Part shown: positions 22,519 through 31,204 of the stretch, in pieces
How the letters are laid out: each line of letters begins with the position of its first letter
Position numbering within the stretch: the stretch's first letter is position 1
Position numbers and translations under genes: made by a program
NCBI GenBank assembly: GCA_028023455.1
Contig: JAQFVV010012511.1
Location: 3,658,165-3,722,164 of the forward strand
DNA from: Epiperipatus broadwayi
Taxonomy: Eukaryota; Onychophora; Udeonychophora; Euonychophora; Peripatidae
Reading direction: 5' to 3'
DNA: 64,000 bases
The notes under the pieces: model-generated
Seen by the model: only the letters and a program-made list of their open reading frames with translations
What the model was told of the DNA's origin: nothing
The model's database searches: none

Positions 22519-24471
22519 TTTGAAGTAGGTTGCTTGGTTTCCTGTTCATTGGCTAGAAGACTTGTAGTGAGCTGGTTTTCTTTTTGCGTTAGGTAGACTT
22601 CAGGATCAGTTGATGTATTCATAATGTTAAATCTTGGGTGGCTATTTGCCCAAAGGTATTAGCTTCAGGTTGGGTATGATATGAGTTTGATGTATTGTCA
22701 TTATCTGATTTTAGGGATTCATCTTTCTGTTTTTTATGGTTGGGACTGGCATTGCACTGTATGTCATCAGAGGTTGAGGTGGTCTCATTTGAATCAATAC
22801 TTGTGCTATTGTTATTGTTGTGAACCAAGTTGGTGGATTGTGTGTTTCTGTTCTGGCGCTTTTTCCTTTTGCGTGATGTGGTGAAGGGTTTAGGGACATG
22901 GTCAGGCCCAGACTCTGTGAGGCTTGCAGTTTCTTCTTGCTCAAAGTCAAAACAAGTGTCTGTTGAAGAGAAGTAAGTTTTGCTTGTCTTGTTTTGACGT
23001 GTTTGGTGGCATCCGAGTGGGTTGGTTTCTTGGCATTGGTTTTGATCTTTTATGTTGTTTTGATGAGAATCATTTGTGGAATGATTATATGTTTTCAGCT
23101 TGATAGAAGTCTCATGCTCATCTCGATTATGTTCTATTTCGGGTTTTGTTTATTGCATGTTTTCCTGTTTTTGTATATGATCTTCTTTTGAATCACACTG
23201 ATGTTACCGACCCGCAAAGGTAACGCAAGAGGTGCAGTGTCTGGAGGGGCAGTTGCGTAGCAGGTGTCCTGTCTTCCTGCATTCAAAACATTGCGATTCT
23301 ACTCCCCAGAATGAGATGAAAAGAGGCACTCTTCCAGTACGGATTGTGGGGTGGATATCTAATGGCACTATTCCTTTTTTTTGTGTAATTCAAAAGAGTG
23401 CTATGTTTTGCGGAACTTGTTCTTGTATTTCAGGGACCCTAAGATATTTAAAAGAAGTGATTTGTCCATAAGGCATTAGAATGTTTTGTAAGTCAGAAAT
23501 GTTGAATCCCAGACCACAATTTTTTACCCTGCCACTTATTGAAGTGTCACAGACTATGTTTGGATTGATGGTAATTAGGTATCTGTTATCAAGTATCCTA
23601 TATTTATTTTTAAAAGCTTGTTTTGCCATGATGTTTGTAAATTGGAGGATTAGATAGCGAGGGTTGGGGTGATATGATACCCTTTGAATAACTTTCCAGA
23701 GATCTTGGGCTTTTAGCAGGTCGAAGAGTTTACCAGCTGGAAATGGGAATAATCTTAGTAAGTGGTCTGTAGTGGACAGAATGAGTGAGGCTTCATCATT
23801 GAAGATAGCAAAAGATTTTAGTAATCCTTGTGGCATGGCTTCATTGAATTTGGTAACTGTTTCAGTATAAAGCTGATGATTATTGAGTTGGTCGTGAGAA
23901 CTGTTTGATGGTTTATGTATAAACATTCCTGTGTCTGATGCCTCATCCAACTCCCTCATCAACTCAATCAATTGTTGTATGGATTCATTATTGTCTTGCA
24001 GATTATTTGAATTGTGTTTTATGTTTCCTGTTACTGATTTGTCATTATTATTGGATTTTACAATGTTTGCATAAGTGTTGGCTGTCATATTATCTTTTTG
24101 TGTATACCTGGACATATTAACCTGGGAATTCACAACTGGCCTAAACAGCACCTCTCCAACCAACCTCTAAATAATTTATATGAAAATAACTATTATGATT
24201 TAATAAAACACTCCAACCATAACTTGCCAAAACAGGGTTTACTAACAAAGGTATTTCATTATAGACTAGATGAATAATATTCACCTTGTATCCACAGACT
24301 AAGTTCTTCACTAACGTTCATTTTATATTCTACTGACTTTTGGATCATTTTTTCTTTGTATATATCACCCTGTAACATTGTCTAGTTAATTCTTGTTATC
24401 TTTTTGTTTTTGTTTTTGTAGTCACTTATAAGGTCAAATAAAATTATCTTGAAAGAGAAGATCTAAATATA
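19365..24471 (-). mobile_element. Nearly full-length two-ORF LINE with candidate 14-bp TSD
   Basis: A non-LTR retrotransposon of about 5.1 kb on the minus strand: 5' leader (24457-24164), ORF1 with a CCHC knuckle, and ORF2 with AP endonuclease, reverse transcriptase and a C-terminal Cys-His motif. The 14-mer aagatctaaatata occurs exactly at 19365-19378 and 24458-24471, just outside the element, and is the likely target-site duplication. Lesions are few (in-frame stops at 23390 and 20895, a TGA at the end of the 20305-20631 frame, and several frameshifts). The reverse transcriptase order and Cys-His tail suggest the L1/Tx1 side of non-LTR diversity, but I cannot fix the clade by eye. Confidence 0.85.
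22619..24163 (-). pseudogene. LINE ORF1 (gag-like, CCHC zinc knuckle)
   Basis: The open frame from the ATG at 24163 runs to a TGA at 23390 and then continues in the same frame to a TAA at 23204. Just before that it encodes CFECRKTGHLLRNC, a C-X2-C-X4-H-X4-C nucleic-acid-binding knuckle, followed by a further Cys-rich patch. The region before it (FKYLRVPEIQEQ and upstream) has the alternating hydrophobic pattern of an RRM-like fold. A shifted frame (22950-22619) carries a basic, Ser/Thr/Asn-rich tail (TTSRKRKKRQNRN, then NNNNSTSIDSNETTST). In LINEs this protein packages the RNA. Only one nonsense codon and one frameshift separate it from an open frame. Confidence 0.8.
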
Positions 24472-25160
24472 GTGATAGTTCTATAAATGTAAGATGAATG
24501 ACTACTACCTAAGTTGTTTGTGATCCCAAATAAATATTATTACTTTTTTTATTACTTGGTAATAAAAAATAAAATAAATAAATATAAATTAGTAATATAA
24601 AAAGTAGCCAGAAAGAATTTATTCCAAATTAAAATGATTAATTTTTTCACTTGTTATTCAACACATAATATCATGACTAGTTGTTGCTAGAGTTTATTAC
24701 AAATGTTGCTTATGGAAATATTTCGTTAAATATATTTTACAGTAAATTTATATTTCATCCACAGACGAAATGCTGTTATCTTAAGATCTTAAATAGATTC
24801 ATACAAGTCCAATATTCTTAAGTGCCTATACATTGTATAGAACTCATTTTTAATATGTTTTATTATACATTAAATAGAATAAATCCGGAAGTTTTCCAAA
24901 GAAATTAAGCATTCTATTTCAGAGAATACTAAAATAATTAGAAATTTTGGTTAACGGTATTTGGAAATAATAAAAAAATTATTGACATGGATTGAAGATA
25001 AAATTAGTGATAATAAATTTTTTAAGCCAAGTTGTTCTTCAAATTAGGCTTTAAGTTTATTTTCTGATAAAATGAATAGCAATTTCAGAAGTGTCAGGAC
25101 TGGTTCATTAGATTTCAAGAATGAAGCAATTTTCTCTGTAACAAAGAAGAAAAAAACACA
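24472..25160. other. AT-rich sequence, nothing recognised
   Basis: Flanks the LINE. No repeat shared with other parts of the window and no coding similarity. Confidence 0.5.
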
Positions 25161-25171
25161 GTCGTCAAGCG

Positions 25172-25282
25172 TTGTTAGCTGAGAGGTCATCACAGCCACC
25201 TTGCAAGCAAGTAGTTGGTTGCAGACGGTTGTGGGTTCGCCTCCCGGCCGATGCTATGACATATGAAAAAAGAAAAAGAAAA
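25172..25282 (+). mobile_element. tRNA-derived SINE
   Basis: A box TAGCTGAGAGG fits the consensus fully; the B box GTTCGCCTC has one mismatch. After it comes the 3' end GGCCGATGCTATGACATATG and an A-rich tail. The same 3' end and A-rich tail occur in the SINE at 62.6 kb, so the two are one family. The anticodon-like loop is CTTGCAA, but the stem is decayed. Such elements are transcribed by pol III and copied by a LINE. Confidence 0.75.
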
Positions 25283-25334
25283 AACAATGGGGTGGGGAGA
25301 TAATGCTAATATATATATTTACTTTTGTTTATGT

Positions 25335-25500
25335 AGGGGATTTGAACTCAGACTTTCAAGCAACCTTCAACTATATATACTATCTCATACTACTGATACA
25401 CATGACCACACCCATGTAGAAAAGATAAATAATCTCCAATATATGTATTTCGTGCTGAACCAGCACTCATCAGTTGATCCAGATTATCAGCTCCCACACA
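25335..25500 (-). mobile_element. Hammerhead retrozyme module (copy 3)
   Basis: One module of the retrozyme family, ribozyme strand minus, lying about 5 bases from an oppositely oriented copy (25505-25675) so that 25335-25675 forms a near-palindrome. Its ribozyme (25429-25487) is one of the two intact ones. No spacer module is attached on its 5' side; the SINE tail lies there instead. Confidence 0.85.
25429..25487 (-). ncRNA. Type I hammerhead ribozyme, intact core
   Basis: On the minus strand: CTGATGA, then helix II GTGCTG/CAGCAC closed by a GTT loop, then GAAA. The A15.1-U16.1 pair and two more pairs (ATA with TAT around a CA loop) make helix III. H17 is A, followed by TTGGA. Inner helix I pairs ATCAA with TTGGA (one G-U pair, one mismatch); a TGG bulge follows, and then ATAATC pairs with GATTAT. 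All invariant core nucleotides are present. A short helix III and a bulged helix I are features of the hammerheads in animal retrozymes. Predicted cut is after the A preceding TTGGA. Confidence 0.88.
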
Positions 25501-25508
25501 TATATATG

Positions 25509-25567
25509 ATAATCTGGACCAACTGATGAGTGCTGGTTCAGCACAAAATATGTATATTGGTGATTAT
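25509..25567 (+). ncRNA. Hammerhead ribozyme with G12 mutation (copy 4)
   Basis: CTGATGA, the six-bp helix II and both parts of helix I (ATAATC/GATTAT and ACCAA/TTGGT) are perfect. The GAAA box reads AAAA. Loss of invariant G12 should abolish cleavage. The change is again C-G to C-A after CAC, as in copy 1. Confidence 0.8.
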
Positions 25568-25648
25568 TTATCTTTTTTACATGTGTATGGTCATGTATAT
25601 CAGTAGTATGAGATAGCGTGGATAGTTGAAGGTTGCTTGAAAGTTTGA

Positions 25649-25657
25649 GTTCAAATC
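25649..25657 (+). promoter_or_regulatory. Possible pol III B box in retrozyme
   Basis: GTTCAAATC fits the B-box consensus on the ribozyme strand. TGGTCATGTAT about 60 bases upstream is a 9-of-11 match to an A box. The B box is kept in the other copies. A tRNA-like internal promoter for the array is possible but unproven. Confidence 0.35.
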
Positions 25658-25983
25658 CTCTATATTTACAAATTAAGTTTCAGGTATAAGAATGCCTGTA
25701 TTTCAAATTTTACACATTAAGCCTGCATTCTGCTCATCCCTCTTCTATGCAATTGAATGGATACTGTCCTATATATGAGGAGTCAGAGTGATTTGAAGCC
25801 AACATGAGCATAACAACAATATTGGCATCAGCATGGGATTTGGGCATTATATCAACAGATTTTCAATAGTATGGATGGCTGAAGAGTTGGAGTTTAAAGT
25901 AGATTCAAGTCTGTCCATTAAAGTATAAAGATTTGCTATCTTAATATAAACTAAACACTGATTATATATGTGTGTGGGAGGTG

Positions 25984-26030
25984 TTAATCTGGACCAACTG
26001 ATGAGTGCTGGTTCAGCACGAAATACATAT
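25984..26030 (+). ncRNA. Hammerhead ribozyme (copy 5), split at its cleavage site
   Basis: Core CTGATGA (25998-26004), helix II and GAAATACATAT are intact up to 26030. The missing ATTGGT and GATTAT continue at 29005-29016. The break lies between U16.1 and H17, one nucleotide from the predicted scissile bond. TAT is present at both edges (26028-26030 and 29002-29004), consistent with a 3-bp target duplication. Confidence 0.85.
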
Positions 26031-29001
26031 AGTGCCAGTCAGAATTGTATGTTCATCTAACAAGAATTAGCATCTAAGCAAAAGTACCTAGAGTTCAATC
26101 ATATGCGAGATACACAGGTCAGGAATACTCATGAACTCCGCCCTATTTCCCATTTCCCAAATCTATAACATTATGAACAACACTTCTGACGAGAGCAAAT
26201 GAAATTTTTAACAATTCCTGTCCCAGAGCGTCAGGAGAGACACAAGAGATCTAAGGATTAATTAAAGGATGACGCAATATAATCATAGATGTGCATGCAT
26301 GAATTAATAAAATGTCCAAAGAATAGATTATTAACTATGAGTTTATTGATAATAATATTAATAATGTAATAAAATTAGTATATGAGCAAATGGATATAAA
26401 GGATTAAATACGACATAAATGTTTACACATAATGAATACTCTATCTGGGTTTCATATATTATTTATTTGTGCATTCTATACTGACTTTATCAACATAACT
26501 CAAGGATTTATGGACATGCAAATACCAAACACACGTATCTATGAAAACAATAATTAATCAAAACGATGCGGTTTAATATGCTAATGTAAGATATAAGATT
26601 TACGGGGCTTCTATTACTCACGCTATGATATTTTAAATAATACATAACCTAACGAATTTCAGTAATTATACGTGGCTTTTATCGAAATTATATTAACTGC
26701 AGATTAATTATATTTGGAATTATCCAATGCATTCAACATTTACGATTACATTTGAATTGAAAAGAGCACACTTATTTTACATTCAGTCACATGATTTGAC
26801 CTTTATAGGCTTTATAAGAAGTTAATTCTCAACGTATTTAAGTGGTTTAATGAGAGGGCGGATAGCGCTAATAGGCTATAACACGTGATAGGGCTAGCTA
26901 AATTCATATGATAATATGGAAGCTTGGGATGGCTTAAGAAATCACAGCATTATGACTTACAGATGAATAAAGTGTACAAGGGAAGATAAATGATACATCA
27001 GGAAAGATGAGAAGCTTCTTCAACTTTATAAAGAAAATATGTGAGCTCACCTGCGCTTTTGACAGATGGCATCTGAAGATGTGGTTGGCAAGATACTATG
27101 GTTTCGTGGATTCCGAATGTTAACCCACAATAGAGCCTACTGCAACCAACACAACCTTTGGAGTCAGGACCTCCACACTCCACTGAGAAATGTGCTTTAA
27201 ATATCTGGTAATGAAGGAAAGTATGACAAAGCAACATTTTGATTTATGAACGTTATCATCGAGACGCATCGCAAAGGCTTTCAGGTTTGTATTAACACTG
27301 ATTTATTATGGTCTTAGAGAGTAAGTAAGCCTAGTGTAATGAAATGATCAAATATAAGCAATTCCAAAGGGCACACAATTTGCCAAAAGATTATTTAGAA
27401 TATCAATAATAAAAATGAAAATTAGGATTCCCTTCATTAAATGCATATCAATACATTTGGAAAAAAAATATTTAATTAAATTATCGTTAGATGGCGGGCT
27501 AATTATATACTGAATCACCAGCTAAAGGTAAGGACACGAACTTTAATTTATTCAATACTATATTTACTTAATACTAAATCAATAGCATGAAATAATAGTT
27601 AATAATATTTTTGAAATAATAACACATAGCATAATATGAAATGATAAAAACAATTGAGGAACATTTTCAATCAGGCAAACTTTTATAATTTTGTAAGAAA
27701 GCTTACGTTTACGATTTAAAATTCCAGAATGGTGGAATGGTAAAATGAGATAAGGTTGGCTCGCCAGATTGAATTATTAGCATATCAAAAATGGATATGA
27801 TTACCATAATATCAAATAAAATTTGCCGCATTAAAAAATAATAAGACAGTAAGAGTGAAACCCAGCTATCGAGTTTTAGAAAATCAAATAACAAAATTTA
27901 TAGATTAATGCAAAAAGAAAGTCATTGTTTAAGCAGTTAATAATCAGCTTGGCATTACCGATTGAGAAAATAAGCAGATTACATTTTAATGAACAGAAAG
28001 ACTACAAAATGGGAATATTACAAAGATATAATTTAGGCGAAATAACTTTACATAGCTAGAGGTTGAATTTTACAGTTTACGAATAATAAAAAAATATTTA
28101 GATGAAAGTTTTTAGAGTTCATATGGCAGCGAGGAATTACCTTTCTGTTTGCCCATTTGATGGCCTTGTATGCGCATGTGTTGATTTCATTTTGGAGAAA
28201 TACAGTCAATTTGGCATAATTTTGGGAAAATAGTGGTTAACATTCTTTTCTAGTGTATTTGATAGTTCATTTTGGCAGCATTCATGAGGCGATGGCTTAC
28301 GAGTACAATAGCATGATCCAATCTTGGAGATATCGGGGAAGCAAATTTTCTTTCTACTCACTATTCATGTTGAAATTTTGAGTGACGTAGATTCGTTCTA
28401 CAACAACTTTTAGAAATTAAATGCAGAGTCTTTAGCTAGGAAGTGCGGCTGTATTTATACCCATTTTGAATGCCTCTTGTAATCCCTGGATGTCCGCTAA
28501 CGGTCAAGTGGAATACCTCTAATTTTAAAATATGAACGAGACAAAATTCGAGAGAGCCGGTTTTAGTCTATTTTGAGCTGAAAATAGACCCGCAGGATAA
28601 ATAAACCTATGTCAAATAAAAATTTTTTTTTCTGAATTTAAATTAAGGCATGTCTTTTGTTTGCTACGTTTACGTTACTCTCTCGAACTTCCTCTCAAAT
28701 AAAGATACATGAATAAAAAAATATATATAATCTAAACACATTTAATAACATTATTATATTTATCTGTTACACACACACACATGCATGATTGTTTACCATG
28801 ATAGAAATTTATACGTTTTATAACTAAATTGATGTTAAATGAGAATAAAGCTTAACTAAAAAGAGGTAAACAATCATGTGCATCTGTATACCTGCACTCC
28901 CTAGTGATTTATTACATGACTGAGTTCGAACCCCTGTTTGAAGGTTTCAAACATCACTAGACAGTGAAGCAAAATATGTGGAACAGATTTGACTGCTTCA
29001 G
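26031..29001. mobile_element. 3-kb insertion inside a retrozyme
   Basis: Its limits are defined by the interrupted retrozyme copy. The outer ends are weakly inverted: GCCAGTCAGAATTGT on the left, and GCAGTCAAATCTGT reading inward from the right. With the 3-bp TAT repeat this suggests a DNA transposon-like or composite insertion. Inside, base composition is less AT-rich than the surroundings (for example 26820-27300, with a 79-codon minus-strand frame at 26998-27237). No transposase is recognised, so it is probably non-autonomous or an unknown type. A GTTCGAACC B-box match at about 28924-28932 and a small hairpin element (28784-28878) lie near the right end. Confidence 0.6.
28784..28878. mobile_element. 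Small MITE-like inverted repeat
   Basis: CATGATTGTTTACC at 28784-28797 is exactly inverted at 28865-28878 (14 of 14). The unit is 95 bp with no coding capacity and is nested in the 3-kb insertion. Confidence 0.6.
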
Positions 29002-29165
29002 TATATTGGTGATTATTTATCTTTTCTACATGTGTGTGGTCATGTGTATCAGTAGTATTAGATAGTGAGGATAGTTGAAGGTTGCTCGAAAGTCTGAGTT
29101 CAAACCTCTATATTTACAATTAAGTTCCAGATATAAGAATGCCTGTATTTCAAATCTTTTACTTG
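29002..29165 (+). mobile_element. Hammerhead retrozyme, right part of copy 5
   Basis: Continues the module broken at 26030, from TATATTGGTGATTATT through the GTTCAAA region and into the first ~40 bases of the spacer (ttaagttccagatataag). It is truncated at about 29165. Confidence 0.85.
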
Positions 29166-29679
29166 TGTTTATAAATTTTAATTAAAGACATATTATTGGA
29201 TTGATAAAAAATACTACATTACATCAATTTTAGCTTATCTCTCTATATAGTAATAACATGTGGGTTTGTTATATGCATACATGAGTGAAGAAAGAGATCT
29301 ATTTCAGCGCACTCAGTCTTCTGGATTTCATTTACCATCCAAAGAATATTAAAAAAATTTTAAAACACCCTTTATTAAAATTTTGGAATCAAAATAAAAA
29401 AAATAAGATAAGCAAATAAAAAAAATATTTGTTTTTTTTTTTTTTTTGTGATAGAAACATAATTATAATAAAATTTAAATATTTAATTTATTTAGAAACA
29501 AAATATCTATTATTATTACTAGCGTCTCCAAAATTATTACATTAAAAAACTATATAAAAAAAAAACAATGAAAATAATTAAAATTAATGGAACCTTGAGG
29601 ACGTTTTGCAAAACACAATTTTTTTAATATCACTTCTATATTATTTAGTTTTAAGTGTAAATTAGGCTCAAGTATTAAT

Positions 29680-31204
29680 TTTGTTCTTTTTTTTTTTAAT
29701 TATAGTATTATTGAAAAATTTCTTACATATATGTAACTGGTTCAGAATGAAATTAAAAATTTAATAGCTTTATCTGCAATTTTTACTAGATGTTAAGGAA
29801 ATTTCTATTAACTGTTCTTTCTTCTCGGAAGTTTTTTGGTATATCTGCATTCAGTGCCTTTCTAATCTAATTTTCCTTTTCAGTAATTTTCTGGAAAATA
29901 GTTATTGAAATTGAGAGGAGCAATGATTTTTTATATCTGACACTAACTCACAATTTACATTTAATGAAGTCTTTGAACGATCAAACATCACATGATCACC
30001 ATCTCTTTGATAAAAAGCTATATTTATTTTTATTCAGTTATTTTTTTATTAAATTGATTTTTTTTATTTATAGAAGTGTTATCTTTAACTATAAATAAAT
30101 TAATATCTAATTGTGAAAATCACAATTCATCAAATAAACATTTTTCTAATTTGGAATTAGAATGGCAAAGATAAACCCTGAATTTCTTATCAAAGCTCAA
30201 AGAAATGACTCAAAAATATTGCCTTTGGATAGTCATCAGCTTCTGAATGTAACAGTACTGTCTCATGTTCACTTCACATTTCTTGACATAGGATTTCAAA
30301 TACTACCAATTTAAGCTTTTACAAACTGATCCAAACAATTTTTCAATCTTTCCATATTGGCCTTTGTTAGCAAAACTTCATGATGAATGCTGCAATGAGT
30401 AAATTAAGCTTAAGAAGGAACTGCATTTATTTTAGATAAAATATATTTTTTTTCTGTAAAAGTCCAAGCTCCATCAGTATATACAGAAATTCACTTATTC
30501 CAAGGAATGTATCGTCTGACATAAAATTGATGTGAATATTAAATATTTCATTAGCTATTGTTCTTTAAGTTAGAGGTTCACAAAATATTTCTCTGCAATG
30601 ACAGCAATGCAAAATGTTGATTTTATTTTATCTTTGAGTGAGAATTTCTTTTGCAAAATCTGACATTTTATAAATACATCTGCTTACAGCATCATTTGTT
30701 AATGGAATATCATCTAATTTAGTAGTAAATTTTGGGTCAAATAAAACAATGTCTTTTGCTATTGACAAGATCAATTTCTCTCTTTAGTGTAAATATTGCC
30801 AGTCTAAATAATTCTCAAATCTTACTGTAATAACTAGCTTTTGAAACTTTTTCATTTATGCTAACAAATCAATTAAATGTTTATAGTTCTTTAAATCAAC
30901 TACTTTTGTCCTAAAATATTTAAAGGTTTATTCTTTAAATGAGCATGTTTGGATTCAAAATGGCTTTTAAAAAGAGATATATTGTCATTTGGTTTGATAA
31001 CATCGCAAAACAAGTAACACACAGTAGCTGAGGTTCAGTTTTATTTTCATTACAAGTGAAACCAATGACTAAATAGGATTCATTGTACTTTCTATAAATT
31101 TTTTTTTTTTTCAAGAATGTTATTGCTAATACTATTTTCTGAAGGCATTTCTTTAACATTAACAGTCTCCTTTTTATTTTCACTAATCCTAACCATTTAG
31201 CCAT
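29680..31204 (-). pseudogene. hAT transposase fossil (ZBED5/FAM200-like)
   Basis: Minus-strand fragments occur in the correct order for the ZBED5/SCAND3-like hAT group. They are a BED-finger-like N-terminus (YLVIGFTCNENKTE, LLCVTCFAMLSN, 31100-30950), then IAKDIVLFDPKFTTKLDDI and PLTNDAVSRCIYKM (about 30770-30690). TDGAW (about 30475), HHEVLLTKANMERLK-like residues (about 30370) and the C-terminal dimerisation area with TSYICKKFFNN (about 29690) follow. Many stops and frameshifts separate them. hAT transposases cut and paste DNA with 8-bp target duplications. No terminal inverted repeats were found, so this is an old remnant. Confidence 0.7.

Larger units (their letters stand above)
25505..26030 (+). 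mobile_element. Hammerhead retrozyme array, full monomer plus start of next
   Basis: Ribozyme strand plus. A full module (25505-25675) and spacer (25690-25980) are followed by the next module (25985-26030), which stops inside its ribozyme and resumes at 29002 after a 3-kb insertion. The AATCTGG marker recurs at 25511 and 25986, a 475-bp period. The resumed copy runs on into spacer sequence to about 29165, so the order is module-spacer-module-spacer. That is a tandem array rather than a pair of terminal repeats around one spacer. Confidence 0.85.

Noticed and set aside
21498-24120. Plus-strand frames of 60-104 codons across the LINE
   Set aside because: They are antisense shadows of ORF1 and ORF2, whose minus-strand motifs are unambiguous.
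25333-25526. Conserved open frame in several retrozyme copies (peptide like YFVLNQHSS, 25263-25526, 46358-46576, 48952-49173)
   Set aside because: The frame lies antisense to the hammerhead, and its conserved residues correspond to helix II and the core. The ribozyme and shared ancestry explain the similarity; the start differs between copies and some copies have stops.
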